DNA of 64,000 bases from Pyricularia pennisetigena. Its lineage: Eukaryota; Ascomycota; Sordariomycetes; Magnaporthales; Pyriculariaceae. The position numbers were made by a program, and so were the translations under genes. The stretch spans positions 854,176-918,175 of the forward strand of contig NC_043742.1 in NCBI RefSeq assembly GCF_004337985.1, read 5' to 3'. The number at the start of each line of letters is the position of its first letter. Within the stretch, counting starts at the first letter, position 1. The notes under the pieces were generated by a model. The model did no database searches. It was not told where the DNA came from and saw only the letters and a program-made list of their open reading frames with translations. Shown piece by piece: positions 24,341-37,570 of this stretch.

Positions 24341-24907
24341 AGCAAAAAAAGGGGGTATGAATTATATACGTTATTTAACATGCAATGGGTCCACTTTTAT
24401 TTGTATATTAGCCACAATAAATGGTGCTGAAATGGGGTTGTTGGGGCTATCGAATGTTCTGTTATATTTTGTATATTGCAGGCATTGCGATTTAAAATGT
24501 TAAGGAATGGGGTTTAACACCCACCCTGCATTTACGAGCTAGCTACCCTATACCGGGTTAAATCTTTCACCAAATTAAAAAATTAGTGCGAACCCAAACA
24601 TGGTTTGTATGCAAATAAGGGTATTTTTTTAACAACACATACAAAATAATTTTTCGGAAAATCCTGTGCGGCACCGGAACCTTTTGCGGGGTGCGGACCC
24701 CCATTTCGAGGTCGGAAAATATATAAGGGAGATAAAGCAAAATTTCCCCCACCAATAACTCTAATTCATTAATCCCAAAATTAGTGAACCATTTTACTGA
24801 ATTTAGTGCATTTAAGCCCTGTAATTACAGGTTTTTACAACACAACTAGCACCACACCGCACCTAGGCTAATGCCTAAACCCCTGTTAGCAACCCGTATT
24901 GTTAACA
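24341..24907 (+). repeat. polypurine tract and copia LTR L3' of copy B (3' LTR)
   Basis: The purine run AGCAAAAAAAGGGGG (24341-24355) precedes a 552-bp LTR at 24356-24907. Its terminal TG is mutated to TA (TATGAATTATATACG); the end is CGTATTGTTAACA. It is the same length as the 5' LTR, which supports pairing of the two. Confidence 0.85.
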
Positions 24908-26572
24908 GATAATTATCCGCTGGAACGCTGTTAATCTCGTTTTTGAGTTCAAAATTAAAATCCCCCTTTCCAATTTGTAGCGTTTCCCCTGGAATAACCA
25001 AATTTTCATCGGTTATACCATTTATAATTTTTACGGTAAAGGCTTTATATGGCCCGTTTAGCGGGTGCGGAGACCAACGCTGTCAAATTTGATAAATGGG
25101 CTAAAGATTTCATCGTTTCGGTACGGGGAACCAATTTATTAAATTTTTGAGGTTGTTCCAACGGTATAATTTCCTGGTATACAATATTAGTAACCTAAAA
25201 ATACCCTAAATTGGGATCATACGGTAATCCAGGTTAGAATCCGGAATAAGATTCCTCATATGGTGTTAAGTCCCTATTAATTACCGCTGGACAGTTGATT
25301 AATTAACCACGGTAAGCAGTAAATAATACTACAAATATAATGGTAAACCCGCCGCTATAATAGTAAGCCGAAGCCTATTTGAAATAACCCTAACGGATCG
25401 CTCCGTTAATCCGTTTTGGCCATAGTTATAAGGAATCGAAATTCTAAAATTAACATTTTTATTTGTAAACCAATTTTAAAAACCCGTATTAATTTCGTAC
25501 CCCCCCCATCGAAATGAAAATTTAGGGGGTAACGCCCGTACTTAGTTTTTAAAACCCCAAAAAACCTGTAATAACCACTTAAACCGTAGGTCTGGCTTTA
25601 TTTCGTAATGGGATCGACCACTGAAAACGTGATTTTTGGTCCACTAATAACAAAAATTCGGGTTTTTTATTATAAAATTAGCTTTAAAGGTCACTATATC
25701 ACCCTTTATAAAATCGAAAATTTTAGGGCGTGTAAGGAATGCGACCTTATCTGTACGCCTAATAAAAATGGCTTCAACGCAAGCAATACAGATAATTGCC
25801 CTAATTTTGTCGAAATTAGGTAGACGTTTTGTAACTTTAGCGGTTTTTTTTTAGCAATAATAACCCTATATACCCCAAACGCCTATATTATAACAGGGCT
25901 TTCTAAACATGGATTTCGTCATAATCACCTGTAATTCCGTTTCCTTCAAGGGTTAACCAGCCGTCCGTAATTCGTTTTAACCCTAAAGCGAGGTAGTTTA
26001 CAGGGGCCTGCTTTAAATCCGATATTAAAAGAGGTTTTAACAACGGATTTCTTATATGGGAAACCCCCTTTTTTTCGGAAATAAGTTCCTTCTATCAGGT
26101 TGTATAAAAGGGTCACCTAACGGCGTGCCGGGCTTACGGGGCCCAATTTTACGTGGATTTTCAGGACTCCTACCGCTCAATTTCTGCGTTACAGGTGAGT
26201 TTACGGCTATTTCCGTACTTTAGTCGGGATTTAGCTTTTCCGGTACCGTATTTGTTTCCGGTTTCGAATCGGAGTAAATTTTATAATCCCCTTTAGGGTC
26301 TATATTATTTGATTTTATTTCCAATGAGGCTGCGTAACCCTTTATAACCCCCTGCAGGGCTATACTAAAAGCGGTGCTATATCTACCTATTATCAAAGCG
26401 TAATTCGAAATAACGTTATTTCGAATAAGGATACCGCACCCTTAAACCTTTACATGAAACGAATGTTTAGCGGTATTTAGGCGTCCCTACGTTTTGCGAT
26501 CCTTGTCGTACAGGCTGTCTTTTAATAATATACCTTTTAGATTATAAAGTATAAGGCCACTAACAATATTCA

Positions 26573-27230
26573 TGTGAACATGGCTAGCACAGGACTAATT
26601 ATATTAGCTACCCTGCATTATTTTATAACGGCTAGCACGGGCTAATTTTATCAGTCACCCTGCATCGAATAAATAAATAAATAACAAATAAAACGTAGAC
26701 GCGTTTATACACACAAAGCTTTATATATCACGTCTTTGTTCATAATTTCAACAACAAAACAAATACGTCATATTTAATCTAGCTTAGTGGTATAATGCAC
26801 GTACCATAATCTATATTATATATACGTTGAAGTGCGTGGGTTCGAATCCCGTTGTGGTCGCAGATTCTCTGTGCATGCATAAGCACAATAGCCCGTTAGG
26901 CTTAATGGGCCGTTAGGCTCAATAGGTCGGCAGGTCAGTCACATAAATAAGGCCAAATCATGTGACGTGACCCAGCATTCCGGACATCCGGATCGAAGAT
27001 CTGCACCTACGGATTCGAACACGTAATTCACAACTTAGCCTTAGATTCATCACGTTCATACCTTTATCGATTCAACGATTCAACGAATCGATTGTGCAAC
27101 AACAATATATCATCTCTATTACCCGCTAGCAGACGGTTATCTGCCATTTCAACGTTCCATTAGCCTTACACGTGATCCACCTTTCCCCGCGTTCAAGATT
27201 AAGCTTATTCTATCTCGTAACCTCCTCACA
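26573..27230 (+). mobile_element. T3: 658-bp TG..CA element, mismatched flanks
   Basis: Same ends as T2 (TGTGAACATGGC, CCTCCTCACA) and nearly the same sequence. The flanking pentamers differ (ATTCA left, GGTAC right), and the flanking copia sequence jumps from the protease to the middle of gag. I infer that T3 is a recombinant of two T insertions that deleted the segment between them. Confidence 0.8.
26773..26862 (+). other. tRNA-like module of T3
   Basis: A-box-like TAGCTTAGTGGTATAATGC at 26780 and B-box GGTTCGAATCC at 26839-26849, then GTTGTGGTCGCA. It is base-for-base the same as in T2 across both boxes. Confidence 0.6.
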
Positions 27231-27998
27231 GGTACTGCGTTGGCATTCGGTCCATATAGGGAATATCCCCTCCAGGGCCCGTAAACACTAATTTCGTACA
27301 TTTACGGGGTTATTTTGCCTATTGGTGTTCGTTAATTTGGTTATCGGGGAGTTAAAACGGCTGTTAAACTCCGGTTTTAATGCTTTAAAATTCGAAAATT
27401 TGAAATCGTGGAATTCCCGATATAGTAAATCTCGACTTATTTCGGGTGCAGTTAAAACATCATTCTACAGGGTTTTATAGGCCGTTACGGGGCTGGAATA
27501 CCATGCAATGGATTATAAAGGTTTATTGGTTAAACTGTTTTTTATAAGCAATAATAGGATTAATTGCTCGTATTTCGGCAGGGTATAGCCAATTTTAGGG
27601 TTGGAAATAAATTTCACTGCTTTTATAACCCTCAATTAAAATAGTTACGCCTATTTCCTCAAATTGCAGTTGCTAATTCCAACTAATTTACAATTTTCGG
27701 GCAAAACAAATAACCGTTTCAATAGTTTTTTACCTATCCCGTCACCTAAAGTTAGGTTACTAAATAGATTAGGGGGTGCGATAGCGGGTTTAATTTCCGA
27801 ATTATTGCCGTTGGGGGTATTAAGCCCTGTAATACTGTAAAAATTAATGCAGCTACCATTTTCTAGGGTTAATAGGGTAATTAACTGTTCAATTGTTTTT
27901 TTTAAAATTAATCCATTTGCGTAGTTAACGCTTTTAATTGCAGGTTTTGGGCCTGTAATTTAGCGGTTAAAACATCGTTTGGGCTGGTTTTAGGCCTC

Positions 27999-28569
27999 TG
28001 TTAATTACATGCGCTATTTAGCATGTAATGGGTCCACTTTTATTTGTATATAAGCCACAATAGATAGTGCCGAAATGGGGCTGTTGGGGTTGTCGGATTT
28101 TCCGTTATATTTTGTGTTACAGGGGTTGCGATTAAACGTTTAGCGAATGGGATTAATTACCCTGTACCGGGTTTAACACACACCCTGGACTTACTAGTTA
28201 GTTACCCTGTACCTGGTTGAAATTTTTCTCCAAATTAGTAATTCAGTGCGGGCCCGGAAATGGTTTGTATGGCAATAAGGGTGTTTTTTCCAAAAGCCAT
28301 ACAAAATAATTTTTCGGAAAATCGTGTGCGGCACCGGAGCGAGTTCTGGCCTGCGGACCCCAATTTCGATGTCGGAAAGTATGTAAGGGAGATAAAGCAA
28401 AGTCTCCCCGACCAATGAATTTAAGCTTTTAATCCCAGAATTGTTGAGCGACTTTAATAAATTATTTAGTGCGTTTAAGTCTTGTAATTACAGGCCTTAT
28501 AGCGCAATTAGCACCACGCTGCGCCTAGGCCCATACTTAAACCTGTACTAGCAATTCATATTGTGAACA
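27999..28569 (+). repeat. copia LTR L3
   Basis: Starts TGTTAATTACATGCG and ends CATATTGTGAACA. Flanks are GCCTC on the left (inverted gag of C) and GGACT on the right (copy D just upstream of integrase). There is no primer site after it, so it is not the genuine 5' LTR of copy D. A recombination junction is likely. Confidence 0.8.
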
Positions 28570-31500
28570 GGACTATTTCCGAAAAAAGGGGTTCCCCACA
28601 TGAGAAATCCGTTGTTAAAACCTCCCTTATTATCGGATTTAAAGCAGACCTTTATAAATTACTTCCTTTTAAACTTAAAGCGCATTACCGACGGTTGGCT
28701 AATCGTTAAACGAAACGGGATTATTAGCGGTTGTAACGAAGTCCAGGCCTAAAAAAACCCTATTATAATACAGGCGTTTAGGGTATATAAGGTTATTATT
28801 GCTTAAAAACCCGTTAAAATTACAAAAGGTTTATCTCATTTTAATAAAAGTAGGTCAATTACCTGTATTATTTGCGTTCAAATCTTGTTTACTAGGCGTA
28901 CGAATATGGTTGCACACCTTTCACCCCCTAATATTTTTAATTCTACAAAAAACAATATAACAACCTTTGAACCTAATCCTTACAATGAAAAACCCGTCTT
29001 TTTGTTATTAATGGACCGAAAATCACGTTTTCGGTGGTCGATGCCATCACGAAATAAAGCCAGCCCTATTGTTTTAGTGATTATTAACCGCTGTATACGC
29101 GCGTTACCCCCAAATTTTCACTTCGACGGGGGGTACAAAATTGATAAAAGATTTGAAAACTGGTTTACTAATAAAAATAATAACTTTAGCATTTCGAATC
29201 CGTATAACCGCGGCCAAAACAGATTAACGAAACGGTTTATTACGATTAATTTAAATCAATTTAGGTCTACCATTATAACGGCAGGGATATTAGAATATTA
29301 ATAATATTATGTATTAACTGCCGTTATCGATTTAATGAACCAGATAGCGGTAACTATTAGGGATTTAACAACTTAAACGGAACTATATCCGGAATTCTTA
29401 TCTGAGTTACCGTATAACTCAATTTAGGGCATTTTCGGGCTATTGGTTCTGTACACCAGGTTATTATACCGCTGGAAAAACGCCAAAAATCTAATAAATT
29501 GGTTCCTTACACCGAAACGGTAAAGCTTATAACAAATTTATAAAATTTTACAACGTAGGTTTACGTACCCCCTAAACGAGCCGTATGCAAAACCTTTACC
29601 GTAAAGGTTGGGAAGGTATAACTGCTGAAAATTTGGCTGTTCCAGGGGAAACGTTACAGATTTTAAAGAGGGAAAATAGAGATGTAAAAGGATATTTTGA
29701 TTCTGTACTTAGAAACGAAATCAACAGCGTTCCAGCGAATAATTATCCCTTTAAAATCCCTGAGAATACGGGGCATTTACCACCCCTTAGAAGATAATTA
29801 CCACCCGTTACAGGGCATTTAAACCTTAAGAACATTGTGCCTGTTAGGCCTATACAGCCTACCGTTCGCCCCCAAAACCTACAACGGTAGCGGGACCCAA
29901 TCGAGTACCTATAACAGCGGGAATTCCGGTGTTTTTAACACCTAAAATACAAAACATAAATTCAAATTCGCAGTTCGAAAAACTTAATTTCATAAATATA
30001 AATGACGTGCATTATTTTTGTTTTCAAGTTACAAAGAAAGTAAAAAAAAACACTAAGAACGGCGAACCAAAAAACTACCAATAAACCCTAAAAAACCTAG
30101 AAAATACTGCATAATTAATTGTTGTCACATTTAAAGTCGACCAAATTGTTATTGTAAAAACATTCCGTTCTATCCCTGAAATTGAAATGTCTGCAGGCTG
30201 TAGAGTAGTTTTAACCCGGCCGGCATTCAAATTACAAAAGAATAAAATTAACAAATTTAAAAAATATAAGACTGGAAATGTTATTATGGGTTTTTGACAG
30301 GTCGACGGCCTGAATTATATCGAAACTTTTGCTAGCATTGGTGTACCACCTATTTGAGTTGTACTTTTAATTATAATTAATATTCAAAGTTGGGAAATTG
30401 AACAAATGAATTTTATCTCTGCGTTTCCAAATAACTTTACGGACGTAAAAACTTATTTGCAAATTCCAAGCGGTTTTTAAGGATGAATTAAATTTTGAAA
30501 CACTATTGCCGCTAGAATTTGAATGGAAATGGGTTATAATACGAAAGGACTGCAGGTTATACAGTTGGAAAACGCGTTATACGGTTTGAAACAGGGCCCA
30601 AAAAATGGCACAATAAGCTGAAAGCCCTATTTTTTGAAAAACGTTTTAAACCGTTAGTTTCTAATCCCGTCGCTTTTTAAAACGTTGAATCCACATATTT
30701 GATTTTATGTTTATAGACTATTACTTGTTAATAAATCCTAAATTTCAATATATTTAGGATTTAAAAGCCGTTTTAATAATGTTTGCGCGTTGGAAAATAG
30801 TGGCCCTGCAACCTATTTTTTCAGCGTTTGAGATATACAAAATAGGCTTAGAGGCCTATTTTAGCTCCATTGTAATTGATAGATAGAGGAAGAATTAACA
30901 ACGTTCGGATTAACTCATTGCAGATTTACATTTCTTCCTGTATAACCGGGTACGCTAAGATATAATGGGGGTACACCCGTAAATGCGCTAGAAATAAAAT
31001 TATTACAGCGTATTATCGGCAATTTAATGTATTTATTGCTACTGACGCACCCGGATATCGGTTTTACGGCTTAATGGTTTTTACGTTTTTTAAATAAAAG
31101 TGATTACAGTCCATTTAACGGCAGTTTAAACCTTATTACGTTATTAAGCGGGTATTAAATCTAATTTATTTGCTATGGAAACATAGTATTTAAAGCTGAA
31201 TTACCACTTTATTCCTTATAAAGGGGTTTTAAAGGCTTTAATCTACTGGGTCTTAATGATAGCGATTTTACCTGGGTTAGGGAAGATTTAAAATCCGCTT
31301 ACGGATAGTTTTATACCCTATTTAGGGGCTATTAATGTGGAAGTGCAAAAAGGTTAATATTATAGCTTCAAATACTCCCAAAACCGAAACCGATGTTTTA
31401 GCGGAGACCCTGCGTAAAAGTAATGGTTTAAAAACCTGTTTATAAACATTGGATTACCTACAAAAGGCCCTATTGCAATATTTGGAGATAATGAAGGTTT

Positions 31501-32403
31501 TATACCTAACGCATATAACCCCACGTACCATTAAGGTATTAAATATACGTTATTACAGTTTTATTACGCACGGGAACGAGTTATAAAGGGATTGATGGCT
31601 TTGAAGTACCTGGAATCCAAACAAATGCCCGCTAATAGTTTATCAAAGCCTTTAACGTTTCCCATTTATAAGGGTTTTTAAAGTTTATAGGGCTTAAGCC
31701 CCTATAAAAAGCTTTGCTTTTACCTGCTTAACTTTAACGTATTTTGAATAGTGTGTGAACTAATTCTAACCTATTACAATTTCTTTCATTTGCAAATATT
31801 GGGCTTTTATTTTCCAATACCGACTTTATTATCCAAATCTATCCTATCCAGGACGATTAGTAACTAATTTTTACCGATTTTATACCCAGAATTGAATCCG
31901 AATTGAAATGATTCACGTTTTAGGCGATTTACGCATTCGAAATACCCTATATAGTATATCCAATTTGGACTTTCACCAACGAAAAACCAAATTAGCTACC
32001 TAGTTTAATAGTAATTCCGTGGGTTAATATCATGCGAATCGGGGGTTCGAATCCAGGGTTATTATAATTTTGAAGGTTTTTTCCAGTTAGGGGCTCGTCC
32101 ATTTCGGGGGTTATAAATCGGTACAAAAGGTTTAATCATCCAAAGGGTTTATATCGGGAATTCGAATCGGGTTGGGACAAGAGAGGTTTTTTTTAGGGTT
32201 TTATTTTTTATATATTTTTCTTTTCCGACTTCATATAAGTAGTAGCAAAGAAATGGGTGTTAGTAGTATTCGTGGTTTAACATATAATGGGTCCACTCTT
32301 ATTTGTATATAATAAGAAATCATGCCGAAATGGGGCTGTCGGGGTTGTCGAATTTTCCGTTACATTTCATATTGCAGGAATTGCGATTGAACGGTTAAAG
32401 AAT
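28570..32403 (+). mobile_element. copia copy D with partial 3' LTR
   Basis: It is collinear with copy B from the protease-integrase linker to the LTR. Integrase lies at 28760-29560 (FLLLMDRKSRFRW keeps its Asp), RT at 30050-30900 (NALYGLKQGP readable, the catalytic box decayed to FIDYYLL with frame changes) and RNase H at 31140-31680. The 3' LTR starts at 32258 (TGTTAGTAGTATTCG). After about 146 bp it is interrupted by E2, and 29 bp of it continue at 46211-46239. Confidence 0.8.
28885..29301 (+). pseudogene. copia integrase core, copy D
   Basis: The 138-codon open stretch carries LLLMDRKSRFRW and PPNFHFDGGYK, so both Asp positions are kept. The segment between them is shortened, with about 15 residues missing (the NKAGPTVL...TYGRYP region is partly lost). 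It is therefore an internal deletion as well as a point-mutated copy. Confidence 0.7.
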
Positions 32404-32640
32404 TAGTCTCAGGGCTCATCCCTAAAGCCCAAAGCTCCACAATTGATCCACTTCGTTCGCTTCGCTCCACTTCGTGGCTCAATTGCGGCTTTGCAATGTA
32501 CCTGTGGGTCCATCCAAAAAACGCTTTGGTTCAGGTTTGAGGACAACTTATCGATTTTCGCCGTTTATAGCGGTATTTTTGGCCTTTTTGCGACCAATAC
32601 TCCCTTATTATTCCATAACCACGCAAAATATCGAAAAAAG
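32404..32640 (+). repeat. alpha terminal region of E2
   Basis: TAGTCTCAGGGCTCATCC, then GCTCCACAATTGATCCACTT, a short inverted segment around TTCGCTCCACTTCGTGG, GTACCTGTGGGTCCATCC, and one iteron (GACAACTTATCGATTTTCGC then CGTTTATAGCGGTA) about 150 bp in. The same ~240 bp begins E1, N1, N3 and N4, ends N2 and N5 in inverted form, and is split by N5 in N6. Confidence 0.85.
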
Positions 32641-32774
32641 AAAACATCGTTAAAAATAGGAATTGGTAGGCCTTTTGTATAAATCCAAAATCTTTTGCAC
32701 CCGGTACGCCAATTAAAAATTGGATCTAACCCGCCCTTTATCCCTTTATGGCGGTATCCCTATTATTAACCCAG

Positions 32775-33140
32775 AAATACCATCGATACCCATTTCGCAT
32801 TTTAATAATAACGATTATAATCCGTTATATTTATATGTGAAAAATCGCAAAAGCGAAAGGAATTTCTACATATAAATTTTAATCCAAATATCGCAAAATT
32901 ATCTATTTTATAATCCGTATAGGGTAAATTTTATTTAATATATTATACGTCCACCCATAAATACCATCGATACCTATTTCGTATTTCACTAATAACGATT
33001 ATAATCCGTTAAAATTTATATAAGGAAAATTGCAAAAGCGAAAGGAATTTTTACATATAAATTTTAATATAAATAACGCAAAACCACTAATTTTATAATC
33101 CGTATAAAGTATATATTATACAATACGCTATATATCCACC
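32775..33140 (+). repeat. two-copy 184-bp tandem repeat in E2
   Basis: The units start AAATACCATCGATACC at 32775 and 32959, each followed by AATAACGATTATAATCCGTT and GCAAAAGCGAAAGGAATTT. The same pair is in E1 (from about 8867 and 9050). It lies between the alpha end and the helicase gene, so it may belong to the promoter region. No function can be read from it. Confidence 0.7.
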
Positions 33141-33237
33141 CATTAAAAAGACCATTATTTCCGCAAATCTTTATATATTCGTATTAAATTACATATATAC
33201 AATATCCGGAAACACTTTTACATATACCTCGCTTTCC

Positions 33238-35280
33238 CACCAAATCGACGCAATTTTTCGCGGTCCCAATCCCGTATACGCGGCGGCAAATACCTCCTCC
33301 GACGTATATATTTTCCCGGAATTATACGCTAAAACCAAAACTTTTGGTAATTTAAACCTACAATACAAACTCGTTTTTCAGCTATTATATGGTTTTTAAA
33401 CCTTTACAAACCCCCCAATACTCCTACACGAATCCCATATTATAACCAAATGCAGTATATATACCGGGTTTTATATAATATAAAAAATGTTATTTTGCTG
33501 GTAAAAACCGGGTACGGGAAAAATAGAATACTGCAAATTACCTCGGTTATTTGCAATAACACCATTGTTATCCAAATAATCCTATTAAACAAATTAAGGT
33601 AAAAACAATAACGCAATATATAACGTTATCCCGCCGCGAACCCCAGATTAATCGACCAATCCATTTTAAACGTAAATATAAATATGCGGTTTTTATTACC
33701 AAAACTAATTTTATTTAGCATAATTTTTTTTGGAACCCGTAAACCGTTTGTAAATATACGCACATTTTTTTAGGTCCGGAATAAGTTACCAATTACCGAT
33801 TTTTTAAACTCCTTCGAAACCCTATATTCCACCAACGTATCGCTTTTTTTACCATTAATAAATTTTATATAATTTTACAGTGGAAGGATTTTAAAAAATT
33901 GTTTTCCATACTGCGTTTGGTCCGGGTAATTATACCAATAACCGTACCTATATTCGGGTGCACCGTAATTTTTTTAATAAAAATTAAAACCTACGTTTTC
34001 GACCAATTATATTATAAACAAATAGTACGTTTCGTTAAAACGCCTTTCGACCGACCCGAAATTACGATTATAATACAATATTTGGAACGTAAAACCCTAA
34101 TTAATAATTACCGGCGCCTTTTATTCCTAATAGGGAATGCTATACCATTATCCGCCACCCGTATTCCTAAAACCATTATATATATAGACGTTAGGAATGA
34201 TATTATCCAAATACGCCAATTTTTAATGAAAAACTTCGTATTTAAGAAATTTATTAAACGAAACGCGACCGATTTAATTATCCGGTACGATACATTTATA
34301 CCTAAAATCGATAAAATTAAAATTTACGCAAAGTTTTCCAAACCGGATTTTAAAATTCGTATTATATTTTCCACTTTATTTTTGGGTATAAGTATAAATA
34401 TACCTAATATGGAACGTGTAATGCAATACGGCGCGTTAATATTAAATAACCCCGCAAACCTGTGGCAAAAATTCGGACGAACCGCACGCGGGCCCAACCG
34501 TAAAGGGTTTGCATATTTTTTTACGCCTTATTGGTATTTCGATACGCAGGGGTCCATCGTTAAATACAAATTAATTAGGCCAAAATTATTAACCAAATTA
34601 ACCAAATAACCCGTAATATTACGAGGAAGCGTTAAAAATTTACAAATTATTTATTTAAATTTTTTAACGTATTTATAAACGCGGTTATTCCCTATTAACC
34701 TTTTACGTATCGCTAAATTTAATTTAAACGACAATAACCGGGCAAAAGCGTCGGAATTACCACAAACCGGTTTTTGGAGTATATTTAAACCACGCGTTCC
34801 GCCCCATTGGAGGTAATAGGAAATAATAAATAGGAAAAAATTAAAAAAGGAAGCGCCAAATATACAAATTTTCGCCAACGCTAAATGTTTTCGACGAATT
34901 ATATTGGATTTTATATAAAAAACGAATCCATTTTTTTACAATAAACCAACCTGAAAGTTGTTGCAACGCCTGCGTGCACCAAATTGGAATTTTACCCGTA
35001 TTACCCCCTAAAAAACCGCCAATTAAAATACCCGGGAAAAATTCCAAAAAAAATTATATATTTAAATAATTGGACAAATGCGGTACCCATTTTGCAATAA
35101 CTATCCTTTTCCCAAACCCGCGGCGGTTATAAGATTTACTATCCCAATTAATACTACCCAAACTAATAACTTTTAATATCGTTAAAAAGTTCGTCCATTC
35201 CTATAACCGGGAATGGACGAAAAACGATTTGCTGGAAAATATACCAAATTTATAATTAATGAAATGGTTTAAACAATATA
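33238..35280 (+). pseudogene. RecQ-type helicase relic, E2 copy
   Basis: The N-terminal reading from 33238 (HQIDAIFRGPNPVYAAANTS) leads, after a frame change, to ILLVKTGYGKNRIL (Walker A, about 33490-33530) and TIVIQIILLNKLR (motif Ia). The open stretch 33899-34609 gives VPIFGCT (motif III position), PKTIIYIDVRN (motif IV, residues 90-100), RIIFSTLFLGISINIPNMER (motif V, 154-173) and QKFGRTARG (motif VI, 190-198). Downstream, CFRRII and CCNAC (near 34960) fit the Cys-rich zinc-binding segment of RecQ proteins. The motif II region reads RIAFFTINKF, so the DEAH box is lost. Best comparison: the fungal RecQ class that includes telomere-linked helicases. Stops and frame changes make it non-functional. 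Confidence 0.7.
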
Positions 35281-36480
35281 GCAATTATTTCGTTGTTTAA
35301 CTCCCAATAATATACGAAAATGGGATACGAAATTACGCCTCCTATTTGTACAAATAATAAAAAAAAAGGCGGCCGAATTAAAACACGGTGGCACCTTAGG
35401 AAACGATGGATATAATAAACAATTATTCGGGAAAATAAACTAATAAACGCCGTCGAACAAATTAAACGGTATTATAATTATAAATTAAAATGCTGGTTAA
35501 CGTTAACGGTTATAAAAATATCCAATATAAGAACGCCTATAAATTTATAACCCAGAAACTAAAAGGCGATTAAAATTAAATCCTAATTAAATTAAATAAT
35601 GTACCCTGGATTACAAAAAGGTCGAACGATAAAATAAACGACGTAAAATTGGATTAACCAAAAGGGGAGGATTAAACAGCGCAAAATATATAATTATTTA
35701 ATACCAAAATCCCCAATTAACGGCCTAAATAAAACGACCAAATGCTGGATAATAACAATTACTACGTAAATTGAAAGCCTGGATTATATATAGGCTGGTA
35801 CGGCGTAACGGCGCCCCAATTAAAAATAAAAAGGATCGATATTGCGAATTATAATAATTGTTACGGTTAAATTCCGGAAATTTTGGCGTTTCCATTTTTA
35901 CTTTATTTTATTAATAAAAAGCCCCATACGTAAACCCAATTATAAATATTTCCTTTTTTATTTTTATTAACTTTTTTTTTACAATAAAAACCTTTTTCCC
36001 GACCGCCAAATTCTTTTTGTAACGATTAATAAAAAATTGTAACAATTGAACCAGCGTTTAATTGTTAACTAATAAACGTAATAATTGTTATAACTGCAAA
36101 ATTACTTTAGCCAATATTGTAAACTTATTCGTAAGGAAGCCTAACTAAAATATTTTTAATTGGATAAAGCTGTTTATACCTTACCCACCCAAGCAGGCAC
36201 TAACCCAATCGTAACGAGGGTAAATTATAATTAACGCCTTTGTATCGCAAAAATACCCCCCACCCGGTTAAATCCGGGGCAAATTAATTAACTTTATTAT
36301 AATAATAATTACATTAATTGCTTTAATTCGCCAAAAACCGTAACAATTATTACAATTACGTTTTTTTATCACCATAGCTCCCAAAAAACGCCAAAAAGGT
36401 AAAACCTCCGCCTAAACCACCACCAAATTTACGTTGGAATATATACCCAATAATATTAAACTATTTGCTAATTTAATAAT
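35281..36480 (+). other. E2 segment without assignable gene
   Basis: The reading from 35281 to about 35900 continues out of the helicase relic with short open runs (for example GWYGVTAPQLKIKRID near 35790). These recur in E1 at the same place, so the segment was probably coding, but I do not recognise it. From about 35930 to 36420 it is non-coding, with several TTGTAA..TTACAA palindromes and CCCCCCACCCGGTTAAATCC (36255). Confidence 0.4.
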
Positions 36481-37570
36481 TATACCATAAAAAGGAGCGC
36501 GGACAAAAAAAATAAACCAATACCTTAAAAATTTGGACAATTACGACGCGGATATTGCAATTGTTTTGGAATTAATTTTGCTCGGTTGGACCGTTTTACA
36601 TTATAAAATTATTCGGATACAACCGAAATCCCCCTAAATTTTCCCCCTATTCCTAATAATAATAATAATAATTAAAATAATACCGATATAAATTCCGGCG
36701 ATAATAAATTTGCCCCCGCCCCCGTCGATAAAAATGGAAATAATACCGATATGGACGCCGGCGATAACAAATTTACCCCCGCCCCCGTCGATTATAATAA
36801 CGACGATATTTATATAAACGAAAACGATAATTAACCTACCCCCGCGTCCGCCAATAAAGGCGATAATAATATTAATATAAACGATAACTATAACGAATTT
36901 ACCCCGGATTTGGATAACCGCCAATTACAAATTCCTTTAACATTTTTTAAACCATTTGCCAACGTATTATTCCCGCTATTAAAAAACCCCAAAAACCGGC
37001 CTTTTGCACTATAACCGGAAATTATTATTAAGCCGGTACCCGCGTTATTAAATAGGCCGTCCGCACCCCGTATATATAAAACCACCACCGTTCGGCCAAT
37101 TAAAACCAATTTTATTTCGGTATTGCGGACGTAATCCAAACCTAATTCGACGCCAAATAATGGACCAATAAATTTCGTATAACCCGAATATTATTTCCTA
37201 TTATATGTAAATACGGATTTCCTGGATCGTTTGCCCGTCCCGTTATGGAAGGATTTTCAACTGGGTAAAAACCAATCCGTATCGGCGATAATTATTATAA
37301 TTTGGCGCAGGGTAGGGAATACGAATATTGTTAAAATGGTTCGCATTATACCTTATTTGGGTTATATTAACTGTTTTAAAATTAATAATAATATTAACCC
37401 GCCCGCCTGGTTCGGTCGCGGAAATAACATTTTCCGTAACACGAACGAAACCCCAATCGCCCAAACCTTTAAACGTTTTTAATCCGCTGCTGGCGTCGCC
37501 GCAGCAAAAACACGCGTTCATAACCAGATTTTGGTATATTATTTTAACAGTAATTCGTCGAATATAAATA
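36480..37570 (+). pseudogene. Asn-rich unknown ORF, E2 copy
   Basis: Same gene as 12560-13530. A frame change separates the N-terminal part from the low-complexity part, in which Asn/Asp runs alternate with KFAPAPVD and KFTPAPVD units (36650-36850). The C-terminal domain reads through 37231-37482 and contains IIPYLGYINCFK and WFGRGNNIFRN. No signal peptide or membrane segment is seen. The conserved position between the two helicase genes in both copies suggests a real element gene. Function unknown. Confidence 0.45.

Larger units (their letters stand above)
15916..24907 (+). mobile_element. copia copy B, near full-length, with two nested T elements
   Basis: It has a 5' LTR (15916-16467), a primer site, gag, protease, integrase, RT, RNase H, a polypurine tract and a 3' LTR (24356-24907). 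Minus the T1 and T2 insertions it is about 7.7 kb. The flanking pentamers are ATTTC on the left and GATAA on the right. They do not match, so one end is probably recombinant: the right flank is an unrelated inverted copia fragment, not the continuation of E1. Confidence 0.9.
24908..27998 (-). mobile_element. copia fragment C, inverted, internal region only
   Basis: Read on the minus strand this is gag (27998-27231), protease/linker (26572-25980), integrase (25850-25100) and the start of the RT linker (to 24908), all collinear with copy B 17283-21145. About 770 bp of gag-protease is missing where T3 sits. It has no LTR of its own orientation: a plus-strand LTR abuts each side. It is dead, with stops in every block. 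Confidence 0.75.

Noticed and set aside
36634..37139. Minus-strand Gly/Ile-rich ORFs (GGGGKF repeats), also 12688-13473
   Set aside because: They are the antisense of the PAPVD/Asn repeats of the plus-strand Asn-rich ORF.
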